A stretch of 64,000 nucleotides of DNA, from assembly GCA_028583415.1 (NCBI GenBank), contig CM053265.1, forward strand, positions 32,113,794 through 32,177,793, read 5' to 3'. The DNA comes from Protea cynaroides. Its lineage: Eukaryota; Streptophyta; Magnoliopsida; Proteales; Proteaceae. This document shows, in pieces, positions 36,036 through 47,592 of this stretch (its first letter is position 1; every line of letters begins with the position of its first letter). The translations under genes and the position numbers were made by a program. The notes below the pieces were generated by a model, which saw only the letters and a list, made by a program, of their open reading frames with translations, was not told the DNA's origin and did not search any database.

Positions 36036-38383
36036 TGTCACACCCCAATTCTGGACTAACCAAAATGGTGTGATGAACCGCCAATAAACCAACGATTCAC
36101 CCAGGATCTCGCATAGGTCGTACCCACTATATTAAACCACACACACATTCCACATTAATAATCAGATGTAATAAACAAATAACCGAAAGTCTTACAGATA
36201 ATAAACTGAGAGTCTAACAGTGATAAATAAGTATTTAATCCAATTATCTCCAAACCACAAGACATAAAAATAAATAATCAATTACATATCTGATGTTCAA
36301 ATTATAACTAAACTTAAGCAAAAACACATTGGTTGCACTCGCATGATGAATTATGCGCATCTTCTTCAACTTCTACATCCATTGCAGCAATGTGTCCATA
36401 TATCAGCGTATTTATATATTCTTCAACTGTAGGACCTGCATCAACAACTAAAAATATTCAACGTCGAAAGGGTGAGCACACATCACAGCTCAGTGAGCAA
36501 ACAAAACAATGCAACAAACATATACATGCATTCAATTCATATCTTTGGTCTGGTTTTTAAGTTTACAATGTGCTATAGAAAAGTTTGGTGGTCGCCGCAC
36601 CTCTATACACGAGTGTGTGAATCCGCCCAATGGATCAAACACCATTGCCATCCCATATGCACCCACTATGGAATAGAGATAGGGCTAAAATATCCAGATC
36701 AAACACCGCCAACACTTTCCCTGATGCCCTACCCATATCAACACGTAAGCCCCTATTGGCGAGGGCTTGCAAACTGGGCTCGCAACTAACCAATCCTAAT
36801 GCCAAACAGTGTATCCAAGGACTTACCCCAAAATCCCTTAATACGTCCATAGAGATAGAGCTAAGGCCCCCCGACAGAGTTAGAGAACACACGGTCTGAG
36901 ACCACCACCCCTGATGCCCTACGACGTAATAGTTCTACTAAGGTAATGGCGATATGACGATGTTAGTGCGCAAGACTTGAGTAGAGATAGAGCTAGAGTC
37001 TAGTGACGAGGTCGAAGACCACCATACCACATCGTCCCCTTGATGCTTGACTCGCATCCAACACACCAACCACATACATACATTCAGATGCCCATTCCTA
37101 GCATCATCATCATCATCATCATGTTATAAATAAATGGAATTAAATATGCATGAATAGTAATAGCAGTAATATTGGATGACATGTGAGATGCACATTACAA
37201 GCATACAAGCATAGAATCAATCATGGCATTGGACTCAATAAAAATAAATAGTTTGTTATTATCCAATTAGTTTAGGTTTTGTTCCCTCACCTGTTAGCAA
37301 TACTCGATGTCCTTCCTAGCCTTGAAATTCTCTTTGAATTGATTTAATAACCTAAAATTTATATGAATTTAAGTTAGGGTTCATATGTGACATGTTACAG
37401 TAGTCAAAAATCAAAACAGAGCACTGATAGGTGTCTGATTAGTCCTATGGTCTCATGCTATATCGACCTTACTGTCTACGGTCGATACCCTACAGTCACA
37501 TATGGTGTGACCGTAGCTGCGACCATATGATTTCTAAAATCTTTCCGAATTCCTATGGACGATCCTCTGGTCATACTGGTTATGCTATGTTTACCATAGC
37601 TGCGACCTTGAGATTTCTGGTCATAGTCTACATGAAATTCGGAAGTTCTTCCTGAGTTCATTCTTCTGTTCTTCAATGGGGTTTATTCTAAGGTCATCCT
37701 ATGGCCATCATTAGTAATTTCTTATCAACCCTAATCATCAAATTCACTCGCCATGGTTCTCCTTGGGATTTTTCCAAGGAAATCACATAGGTCATAATAG
37801 GTTGATATTGCTTATCCTCCATAGAAGTCTTATTCCTTAGAGTTTACATCTCCAGAGATTCGTTTCATACCTTGTCTTGTGATAGAGAGCCAATCCCTTC
37901 TTTACAAACTCTTCTCCTTAGCTTTTTCCTTTTCCCCTTCTCTTCCTTCTTTTCCTTCTCTTTTTCTAGGGTTTACTAATGTTCTAAAAGAGTGAAAAAG
38001 GGCTGAGGGACGTCCTTTAGAGGAAAACTCTCCATATAGAGTCCTCTTTCAATTAGGAAAGCAATCCCTTAGTTTAGAAAAGTTTTCAAAGCTCGAAGTC
38101 TGATCTGGGGTCTCATGGTTGATCATACGGTCGCATAAACCGTCAATCTTAGGGTCAAAATCATTGACCATGGGGTTCTGGATTTGAGATTTTTGGTTCC
38201 CTTCCTTATGGTCGACCATACCTACCCATGCATGCGATACTAGGTATGTTTTTAGTGTTTTTAACTCGATTCTCATACCTGGTTTGTGATCTATCTTCAC
38301 ACGCTCAGTCCACTTGGTCCAGTAATGATGGGGAGACCTGACACGATATGGTTAGACCATGTTAGTGGAGTGCGGGTCTTATA
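36036..38383 (-). mobile_element. Element D 3' LTR
   Basis: 2348 bp, TGTCACACCCC.. to ..GGGTCTTATA on the plus strand (the terminal CA has become TA). It holds a small ORF (36314-36460) and two inverted-motif clusters (37440-37625 and 38095-38230, with TACGGTCGAT, GGTCGACCAT and CGGTCGCAT). A CTTTAGAGG junction stands where the 5' LTR has its TATA box. Confidence 0.92.
36314..36460 (-). CDS. LTR-borne small ORF, element D 3' LTR
   Basis: The open frame starts in a TATTTTTAG tract and reads VVDAGPTVEEYIN, YGHIAAMDVEVEEDAHNS, then SCECNQCVFA and a stop, 278 bp from the LTR 3' end. Just upstream an in-frame TGA replaces the CGA of the 5' LTR. It is acidic and ends in C-x-C-x2-C. Function unknown. 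Confidence 0.5.
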
Positions 38384-38394
38384 ACCCCCCGTCT
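38384..38394 (-). other. Polypurine tract of element D
   Basis: The minus strand reads GACGGGGGGT just before the 3' LTR start. Confidence 0.8.
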
Positions 38395-38399
38395 TATAT

Positions 38400-38900
38400 A
38401 AATTTTGTCCTCGAAATTTACACATACCTTCCGAGTTGAATAGGTGAGTATATTGCTTCCGCATAGCGTTCTCTTCTTCCCATGAAACTTCTTCAACATT
38501 TTGGCTTCTCCATGTAACCTTAACGTAATAAATGTCACGATTGTGAAGACGTTGCACCTTTCGGCTAGTGATATCAAAAGGTACTACTTTGAACGTCAAA
38601 TTTTCACTCAAATCCAGTGGATCTGTTGTTAACATGTATGTTGGATCTCTGATGTACTTCTTCAGTATTGAGATATGAAATACATCATGCACACTTGACA
38701 TGGATGGTGGTAGTGCTAACTGATATGCTACTTTTCCACGTCTAACTAGAACTTCATAAGGTCTAATATATCTGGGACATAGCTTTTTCTTCTGTCGAAA
38801 CCTTTTCAAACTACGCATAGGAGATATTTTTAGAAATACCTCATCACCTATAGTAAATTCAAGATCTCTACATCGATTATCTGCATATTGCTTCTGACGG
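38400..38900 (-). pseudogene. pol: Element D integrase C-terminus and chromodomain
   Basis: The frame at 38297-38818 shows RGKVAYQLALPP, VHDVFHISILKKYIRDP, then the chromodomain VQRLHNRDIYYVKVTWRSQ and EEENAMRKQY, close to the end of pol. The normal stop is missing and the frame runs into the LTR. Chromodomains of this group are thought to guide integration to particular chromatin; here the protein cannot be made intact. Confidence 0.88.
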
Positions 38901-39780
38901 TTCTGAGCTATTCGGACTCTTTCCTTGATAATGTTGACTACTCAACAAGTTTCTTCAATAAACTCTGGTCAAACAATACTCCGTTCTCCAACTTCATTCC
39001 AAAACAAAGGAGTTCGACATTTCCTACATTACAGTGCTTCATAGGGTGACATCTGTATAGTCGCTTGATAGATGTTGTTATAAGCTAACTCAATCAATGG
39101 TAATTTCTCATCCCATGATCCTTTGAAATCAATAATACAAGCTCGAAGCATGTCTTCTAAAATCTGAATAGTATGTTCTAACTGTCCATTTGTCTGAGGA
39201 TGTAATGTAGTACTAAACTTTAATATTGTACCCATAGCCTTTTGTAATCCTTCTCAAAACTTTGAGGTAAAGCGTGGGTCTTTGTCGGACACAATGCTTT
39301 CAGGTACATCATGTAATCGGACAATATTATCTACATAAAGCTTAGCTAACCTCTCTAGAGTATACTGAGGTCGTATAGCTATTAAACGAGCTATCTTGGT
39401 CAAACGATCCACAATCACCCAGACTGCATCAACTACTTGGGGAGTCAATGGTAACCCGGTGACGAAGTCCATAGTAATGCGGTCCCATTTCCATGCTGGT
39501 TTTGGCAGTGGCTGCAACAATCCTGCAGGTCTTTACCTTTCAGCCTTTACTTGCTGACAATTCAAGCATTGAGACACAAATTTAGCTACATCCGCTTTCA
39601 TTCCTCTCCACCAATATAGTTTCTTCAGATCATGATACATCTTCATACTTCTAGGATGTACCGATTAAGTGGTGGTGTGAGCTTCCTTCATTAGTCTGTG
39701 TCTAATATCCAAGTCTTCATTTTTAGGAACACATACCCTTCCTTTGTATCTTAGTACCTTTTCAATGTCCAAGGTGAACT
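38900..39780 (-). pseudogene. pol: Element D integrase core and zinc-binding domain
   Basis: The core is readable in two frames: 39254-39520 (MDFVTGLPLT, DAVWVIVDRLTK, VSDKDPRFTSKF) and 39029-39235 (TLHPQTNGQLEHT, FKGSWDEKLPLIELAYNN). It is split by a stop near 39253. The HHCC zinc segment lies near 39560-39700 ([16 protein letters not shown]). The D-D-E segments are partly preserved but not in one frame. Confidence 0.88.
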
Positions 39781-39823
39781 AAGGAGTACTCCTACCTTTT
39801 TCGTGGTCTTCTTGCACCGTTCT

Positions 39824-40546
39824 CTAATAAGGGTCTGATTTAATAGCGACTTTCATTTCGTCTAATAGATCAGGTACAATCTTCAATGTAGCAAACATGT
39901 TTGAAAATAGATGAATAAACCCTTGGTCAGTTGATTCATTCGTAATATCAATCATGAACTGCTCTTTACCATAATTAAATACTCTCCCTGTGACAGACAC
40001 CACAACATTTGCACTAACTTCTTCTTGGGATTCTATCATAGCTTTCCTGCTTAGTGCATTAGCAACTACATTAGCTTTTCTTGGATGATACTGGATATCA
40101 CAATCATAATCCTTTAATAATTCTAGTCATCTTCTTTGTCTCATGTTCAACTCCTTCTAATTAAAAAGATGAGTGAGACTCTTATGATTTGATTTAATCT
40201 AAAAATTCTCTCCATACAAATAATGTCTCCATATCTTAACAGCATGTACTACTACTGCTAATTCTAAGTCATGAGTGGGATAGTTCTTCTCATGTGTCTT
40301 CAATTATCTTGAGGCATACACAATTACTTGTTCTCCTTGCATAAGCATACATCTTAAACCTAACCCAGACGCATCAGTGTACAAGGTAAATGGTTGTCTT
40401 GGGATCAGAATAGTCAAGATGGGCGTTGATATCAATCTAGCCTTCAATGTTTGTAAGCACTCTTTACATTTATCGGTCCAAACAAACTTTTCTCCTTTCT
40501 TTGTCAGACTGGTGAGAGGTACGGAAATTCTAGAGTAATCTTCCAT
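39824..40546 (-). pseudogene. pol: Element D RNase H domain
   Basis: Segments [18 protein letters not shown] (40304-40546), a [13 protein letters not shown] stretch with stops, and a tail with MIESQEEV (39824-40039) correspond to the RNase H and tether of I at 60044-60790. Several in-frame stops. Confidence 0.85.
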
Positions 40547-40559
40547 AAATCATCGATAG

Positions 40560-41450
40560 TACCCAGCTAAACCTATGAAACTTCTGATTTTGACAACATT
40601 CTTAGGTGCTTCCCATTTCACAATGGCTTCAATCTTACTAGGATCCACTTTAATTCCTTCAGCGGATACAACATGGCCTAAGAAAGCAACTTCATTTAGC
40701 CAGAATTCACACTTTGTAAATTTTGCGTAAAGCTTCTCTTTTCTTAGTCATTGCAACGCGGCTCTTAGATTTGTGACATGAGTTTCTTTATCCTTGGAGA
40801 AGATTAGTATGTCTTCAATAAATACAATGACTGATGTATCCAACATATCATGGAATACCAGATTCATGAGTTCCATAAAAGTTGCGGGTGCATTAGTCAA
40901 TCTAAAAGACATGACTAAAAATTCATAATGTCCATATTTGGTTCTAAATGCTGTCTTCGAAATATCACCTTCCTGATCGAAGATTAATTTTGGAGAATAC
41001 TTTGGCACCTTGCAACTGATTGAATAAGTCATCGATCCGAGGCAACGGGTATCGATTCTCGATTATAAGCTTATTCAATTCTCGATATTCTATACACAGT
41101 CGAACGCTACCGTCCTTCCTTTTTACGAACAATACTGACACTCCCCATGGTGATATGCTGGGTCTGATATAACCCTTGTCCAGTAATTCCTATAATTGTA
41201 CCTTTAGTCCCTTCAGTTTAGTAGGAGCCATTTGATAGGGTGTTTTCGATACTAGTGCAGCTCTGGGTATAAGATCTATAACGAACTCTGCTGCTCGATC
41301 GGGTGGTAGTCCTGGTAGTTCCTCAGGAAATACATCCAAAAATTCATGCACAACTTCAATATCTTCCATTCGTGGTGCTTCCTTGGTGAGGTCAACCACG
41401 GATACTTGATACCCAATTTCTTCTTTCTTGAGGTATTTTCTAGCCTTCAA
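40560..41450 (-). pseudogene. pol: Element D reverse transcriptase
   Basis: Recognisable blocks are LIPRAALVSKTPYQMAP (41190-41450), [15 protein letters not shown] and the catalytic block [12 protein letters not shown] (40748-41032). The catalytic motif reads FIED where FIDD is expected, an Asp-to-Glu change likely to impair activity. A short deletion around 40985-41010 removes the SGYHQ region and shifts the frame. Confidence 0.9.
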
Positions 41451-41523
41451 TGCAGAGAGAATGAGTTTTCATTTATGGGGAAGTTTGGTTCTTGCAAAAC
41501 TAAACTGTGTTCCTTCCTTGTCT

Positions 41524-41830
41524 TTAAATGTCATTTTTCTTTTCTGTACATAATAGGTTTGCAGAGTTCCGAGCTAACCAATCCATTCCCAAGATAACGT
41601 CAAAGTCTGTCATCTCAAGTTGAATTAAGGTTGCATCCAAAATCTTCTCGCCGATAAGAATTGGACATGGTCCATAACCTTTGTCTAGTTCCACTTCTAA
41701 TCCCATAGATGATCGTACAAGCAGTTTGTAGTTTAGAGGTCTGAGGGGTAGATTTAACTTCTTTCCAAATGACACAGATATAAAAGAATGAGTAGCTCCA
41801 GAATCAAAGTGTACTCTGACGGGTAAGCCA
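41524..41830 (-). pseudogene. pol: Element D aspartic protease domain
   Basis: It carries an intact catalytic motif FDSGATHSF (DSGA codons at 41794-41805) and the terminal FDVILGMDWLA. This is the best-preserved retropepsin of the three in the window; B has DLRA and I has DLGA at the same place. Confidence 0.88.
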
Positions 41831-41985
41831 TTAATAGGTACAATACTTGTGAATTGATTTAATTTAGTCTACATGCTTTCACAAGCTAGTACAAAATGAA
41901 CAGTTTAGGTCATACTTGTGACCACATCAGGTGATGCTGCAGCATCCTCAGATGTAACTACATAAACCTTTCCTTGCTGTAGCTG

Positions 41986-43206
41986 CTACCTTGGCTTAAG
42001 ACACTCTCTTGAATAATGTCCTACTTGATCGCAATTGAAGCATTTAACTCCAACACTACTTTGCTTTTGTTGAGGTTGGGCTGTCAGAGTAGTCTTGGCT
42101 GCAACATTGAAGCCTTGAAAATAGAAGGGTTTAAATGTGTTTAAGTTCCATCCGTTGTATGAGTTTCCATTGGGCCTTTTAATACCTCTGTTCTGAGCAA
42201 AATAAATTTTCCTCTGGCTCGATTCAAGTACTCGAGCAATCTGTACAGCTTCATTATAAATCTTATTTTCCAGTTTCAATACGTGCCCACGAATGCTTCC
42301 CCTAAGTCCCATGACGAACCTTTGGGTTTTGGTATTTTCCTCCCGCATGCTAGGGAGCAAAGAAAAATAGTTCTTCATAACGCTGTTGATATGCGTCTAC
42401 AGTCATCTGTCCCTGATACAGACTCAGAAACTCCTTTACCCTTTAATCACTGAAACTCCTGGGAAAATACTTATCGAAGAAAGCTTCTTTATAAATAGCC
42501 CAGGTCAGTTGGGGGTGCTTTGTCAACAGATAACGCCGAGTAGATTTTTACCAATGGTGTGCATCACCTTTCAGCATAAAAGTGGTACATAACACCTTCT
42601 CTTCTTCATTTATAGTCATCATCATAAAGTTTCTTTCTATCTCATCGATCTAGTAAGCTGACCATAACGAATCACATGGCTTGGCTATAAATTCCTTCAG
42701 CTTCAACTTCAAAAAACGCTCAATCAGTCTAGAGTGATCAAGTTGATACTGTGCATATGCTCCATACATAGGTAGTTGGTACTGATAATTTCCTTTGCTA
42801 TACCCGCCTTGCGATGCTTTAGTGTTTGGTACTTGGCCTTGTACTACGGGTGTTTACGGTGCTTGAGGTACAGTGTTGCTACCACCAAGTGTAGTACTAG
42901 CTTGTCCTGCAGGTAGAGGTATTGTGTTTGTAGCTGGGAAAGCATTTCCCATAGCAGCTTGCATGTTGGCTTGCACTTGCTTCATTTGCTGCAATTATTG
43001 TGCTAAATTCATCACCGTAGTAGCCAAATCTGTAGGTGGTGCAGGTAGGTTGGTTGGGTTGTCTTGGGTGTGCACATCCTGAGGTGTAGTATTTGAGTTC
43101 TAATATTTTCTTCATGGCCTTGCTAACCTTTATTGTCATTGGTCTCCATAGGTGGTGGAGATGGGTTTGCATTCTGTCTCCTTCTACTTACTCTGCGTCC
43201 AGCCAT
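41986..43206 (-). pseudogene. gag: Element D gag
   Basis: The start codon is chosen at 43204-43206 (MAGRRVSRRRQ), the first Met after the leader. Homology to I resumes through the capsid part (frames broken around 42390-42900) and the CCHC finger CFNCDQVGHYSREC near 42000-42041. Multiple frameshifts and stops. Confidence 0.85.
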
Positions 43207-43344
43207 TTAAACTCTTGGTTGAATGGTACTTGGAAAGGCTGTACACGTGAGACAAGATATGATGGTAGTATTGGGCTAGTCTGACAATGGAAGACGAGAG
43301 AAAAACAAAATCAATAGGCAAAAGTTCAAGCAGAATCAAAATGC

Positions 43345-43500
43345 AGACAATAGTAGGTCATACGGTCGATGGCCTACGGTCGCATGTTGTGCGACCAAAG
43401 GTGCAACCATCACATCCCTGGCAACTTTCCAAGACCCTATGGTCGATCATAGGGTCGATCCTACGGTCGATGGTTTTGGTTGAATTATGTGACCGTAAGA
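43345..43500 (-). promoter_or_regulatory. Internal inverted-motif array upstream of element D gag
   Basis: A cluster of CATACGGTCGATGG, CTACGGTCGCATG, TGCGACCAAAGG, CTATGGTCGATCATAGGGTCG and TACGGTCGATGG lies 140-295 bp upstream of the gag ATG. The same words occur at two places in the D LTRs. It lies also just upstream of the antisense ORF first exon, so it may serve either transcript. The function is inferred. Confidence 0.5.
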
Positions 43501-43665
43501 TCCAAAATTAGTTTTTAAAAACCTATTTTCGAGAGTTTCCCTCTCATTTCTCCTTCTTCCTCCTACGGTCTCTACTCAACTCGCCACCAGTGAGTTGCTA
43601 TAGTGTCGACCATACAAACTTGGTGATTTTTCCTTCGATCTATGACCTACATTCTCTTCGACAAG

Positions 43666-44097
43666 GTATGTTCTCTACTCTCTTTCATTTTTTTAAGCTT
43701 TAATACCTAGCGTTTTTACCATTTGTAGGGTTTTCTTCTAATTAATATTTTTCTAACAGTAAAAATTTGATTTTTATTGGGGGCTTTTGCTATTGGCCAC
43801 CCAATGGACGAAAGCCCCCTCAAGAAAATTTGAGTTTTATCAGTTGGTTTGGTAAAAATTTCAAAATTTCCATTTTTGACCTAAAATTTGGGGTTTTTGC
43901 CCCATTGTCAAAAATTTTCAAATTCGACCTACCTAGTCAAAATTTCAGATTAGATATGCATTGCAGGATGGTTTGAGACCTATGTCAGTCCTTTTACCAA
44001 ATGTTTGGGTGAAAAGTGAGGCTTTTCCATTTTACGTCGTTATGCTGTCTAATTTTCCAGTTTATCTAACTTGTTTTCTTATTTTCCTTTCTTAAAG
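43666..44097 (+). other. Probable intron of the antisense transcript in D
   Basis: The donor ACAAG|GTATGTTCTCTAC and the acceptor TTTCTTAAAG just before the ATG at 44103 enclose 432 bp of T-rich sequence. Element I keeps the equivalent donor (CTTCAG|GTATGTGCTC at 63886/63887). An alternative acceptor lies at about 44060. Confidence 0.55.
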
Positions 44098-44102
44098 CTA
44101 TC

Positions 44103-45349
44103 ATGGTTCGCACCAAAGTTACTCGAGTTCATGACCCTCCTCGCTTCAGGTCTGTGGAAGCAGAAGTGGGATATCCTTGGTTTGACCGAAAGAAAGTTGA
44201 AGGGGGTCGATGTGTGAACCTAGCCCACTTAGCCCTGTTTGATGTGGAGAGGGCATTTGGCGATATGGGCTGGCTTCCAGTGATCCTATACGAGGCTTGC
44301 ACTCGCTCGGACTTGGTTAAGTAGTTATACAATCACCTTCAGGTGGAGGGTGACCTAGAGGTTGTGGAGAGGGGCAGAGAGCTTCGGATCACCAACTGGG
44401 TGAAAGGGGTTTCGATTTCTTTCAACTGTCAGGAGTTGGCTTATCTCCTAGGTATCTCCAATAATGGACAGTTGGTTTACTGTGCACCCAGAGAGCCACA
44501 GTTTCTGTCTACACATATGAGTACAGAAATAGATAGTCAGATTCTTTGGGATGACCGTTGGGAGATAAAAGCAGTCAACCTGCGTCCAGAGCCACGTGTC
44601 TACTGCAAGATTATCTAGCATAATCTGATTCCCCAGGGCAGACATTATGAGATGATCTCATAGTTGACTCAGTACCTGCTGTACTGTATCTGTACTAGGC
44701 AGCTTGCCTACCTTCCCTATATTATTATCCGGACTATGCACCGAGCTACTTTGCCTGACTCGAGAGGTAACTTGCCTTATAGTGGACCTAGTGGATGAGA
44801 GGATCCTTGAGGACACCTTCTCAGCTGACCTTGATTGGGAGGCCTTCAGCAGGATGGACATGAGAGAGATACAGGTCAGTGATGATGAGAGGAATGCTAT
44901 CAGACGTCCTCTCACTCGGGTAGTGGCAGCAGATGCAGAGGCGGTAGCAGTAGCAGCAGCAGAGGTAGCAACAAAGGCACATGAGGGTGGTGATGATGAG
45001 GATATGATGATCGGATGTACATGGATGTGGATGCCGTCCCTCCTCCATCGCCACAACGTTCTACTGGGGTAGGACCTTCTAGGGCTTCTCATTCAGCTGG
45101 CCCTTCACGCCCACCACCGGATGACATGATGGGGCTGTTACGTGAGATTAGAGAGGCTCAGGGCGTGACTAATTGGAGAGTAGGAGAGCTTCTAGATGCC
45201 CAACGCTCTATAGACTAGCGGGTGGCGGATCTGAGGGCTAGTCTCTGAGTGACTCAGACATAGGTGGCCTGGCTCACGAGAGTATATGTTGAGGACTACG
45301 ATAGAGATCGTGAGGCACCTCCTCCTCCAGCACCTCCAGCTCTATGATT
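44103..45349 (+). pseudogene. Antisense ORF in element D, 'putative plant transposon protein'-like
   Basis: It lies on the strand opposite gag-pol, between gag and the primer-binding site. It starts MVRTKVTRVHDPPRF. A central region has LYNHLQVEGDLEVV, VKGVSISFNCQELAYLLG, YCKII and HNLIPQGRHYE, then TRQLAYLPYIIIRTM, a layout I recognise as typical of the domain annotated 'putative plant transposon protein' in plant genomes. The C-terminus is acidic, alanine-rich and then proline-rich, with a helical stretch (MMGLLREIREAQGV). TAG codons at 44322-44324 and near 44616, plus later frame changes, break it. The role is unknown. Confidence 0.65.
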
Positions 45350-45621
45350 GCCATTTATATTTTATTCCCTTTTAGACTACAAAGTAAATGTCTAGATTAT
45401 GGACTGTACTCTAAATTTGATGTAAACTTGTCTTATTTCCTTTTGGATATATTTATAAAATTGGTTTTTCCTTTACATATGTGCATTATTCTCTTTCTTA
45501 GTTTATGTCTCATACAACACAGGTGCTTATGGTGTGTTATTATTACAACTTTAAAATTTTTATCCTAACTCAGTTCATGACTCATGTGGAAGTAGTTAGG
45601 TCAATGGGTAGAATCTGAGAT

Positions 45622-45633
45622 GCTCTGATACCA
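45622..45633 (-). other. Primer-binding site of element D (initiator tRNA-Met)
   Basis: The minus strand reads TGGTATCAGAGC three bases after the 5' LTR, complementary to the 3' end of initiator tRNA-Met. Confidence 0.93.
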
Positions 45634-45913
45634 AGTTGTCACACCCTAATTCTGGTCTAACCAGAATGGTGTGATAAACCACCAATAAACCAACGGTTCA
45701 CCCAGGATCTCGCATAAGTCGTACCCACCATATCAAACCATACACACATTCTACATTAATAAACAGAGGTAATAAACAAATAAGCGAAAGTCTAACAGAT
45801 AATGAACTTAAGTCTAACAGTGATAATTAAGTATTTAATCCAATTATCTCTAAACCATAAGACATAAAAATAAATAATCAATTACATATCCGATGTTCAA
45901 ATTATAACTAAAC

Positions 45914-46141
45914 TTAAGCAAAAACACATTGGTTGCACTCGCACTCGCACGATGAATCATGCGCATATTCTTCAGCTTCTACATCCATCGCAGTAACATG
46001 TCCATACGTCAGCACATTCATATATTCTTCAATCGTAGGACCTGCATCATCAACTAAAAATATTCGACGTCCAAAGGGTGAGCACACATCACGGCTTAGT
46101 TTGCAAACAAAACAATGCAATAAACATATACATGCATTCAA
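45914..46141 (-). CDS. LTR-borne small ORF, element D 5' LTR (75 aa)
   Basis: A complete frame of 75 codons: a Cys-containing N-terminus (MNACICLLHCFVC), then FLVDDAGPTIEEYMN, YGHVTAMDVEAEEY and a terminal HDSSCECECNQCVFA with an extra CE compared with its relatives. It is in sense orientation, downstream of the TATA box, and would lie in the gag-pol RNA leader. No known domain. The case for coding is conservation of the end across LTR families. Confidence 0.5.
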   Translation of the reverse strand: MNACICLLHCFVCKLSRDVCSPFGRRIFLVDDAGPTIEEYMNVLTYGHVTAMDVEAEEYAHDSSCECECNQCVFA

Positions 46142-47592
46142 TTCATATCTTTGGTCAGTTTTTAAGTTTGTAATGTGCTATAGAAAGGTTTAGTGGGCCC
46201 CATACCTTTATGCACGAGTGTGTGAATTCACCCAATGGATGAAACAGATTACCGTCCCACATGCATCCACCATGGAATAGAGATAGAGCTAAAGTGTCCG
46301 GATCAAACACCGCCAACACTTTCCCTGATGCCCTACCCATACCAACACGTAAGCCCCTATTGGTGAGGGCTTACAAACTGGACTTGCAACTAACCAATCC
46401 TAATGCCAAATAGTGTATCCAAGGCCTCACCCAACATCCCTCAATACGTCCATAGAGATAGAGCTAAGGCCCCCTGGCGGAGTCAGAGACCACACGGTCC
46501 AAGACCATCTCCCCTGATGCCCTACAACGTAATAGTTCTGCTAAGGTAATGGCGATACAATGATGTTAGTGGGAAGACTAGAGTAGAGATAGAGCTAGAG
46601 TCGGGTGACGAGGTTGAAGACCACCATGCCACGTCCTCCCCCTGATGCTTGACTCGCATCCAACACACCAACCACACACATACATTTACATGTCTATTCC
46701 TAGCATCATCATCATTATCATGTTATAAATAAACGGAATTAAATATGCATGAACAATAATAGCAGGAATATTGGATGACATGTGAGATGCACATTATAAG
46801 CATACAAGCATTGAATCAATCATGGCATTGGACTCAATAAAAATAAATAGTTTGTTATTATCCAATTAGTTTAAGTTTTATTCCCTCACCTGTTAGCAAT
46901 ACTCGATGTCTTTCCAAGCCTTGAAATTCTCTTTGAATTGATTTAAAAACCAAAAAGTTATGAATTTAAGTTAGGGTTCATATGTGACATGTTACAGTAG
47001 TTGAAAATTGAAACAGAGTACTGATAGGTTATGATTAGTCCTATGGTCTCATGCTGTATCGACCTTACTGTCTACAGTCAATACCCTATAGTCGCATATG
47101 GTGAGACCGTAGCTGCGAGTATATGATTTTTAAAATCTTCTCGAATGCCTATGGTCGATCCTCTGGTCATACTGGTCATGCTATGGTCGATCGTAGCTGC
47201 GACCTTGAGATTTTTGGTCACAGTCTACATAAAATTTGGAAGTTCTTCCTGAGTTCATTCTTCGGTTCTTTAATGGGGTTTATTCTAAGGTCATTCGATG
47301 GCCATCATTAGTAATTTCTTATCAACCCTAATCATCAAATTCACTCGTCATGGTTCTCCTTGGGATTTTCTCAAGAAAATCACATAGATCATAATAGGTT
47401 GATATTTCCTATCCTCCATAGAAGTCTTATTCCTTAGAGTTTACATTTCCAGAGATTCGTTTCATACCATGGCCTGTGATAGAGAGCCAATCCCTTCTCA
47501 GCAAACTCTTCTCCTTCTCTTCCTTCTCTTCCTTCTCTTTCTCTAGGGTTTACTAATGTTCTAAAAGAGTGAAAAAAAGACTGAGGGACGTC

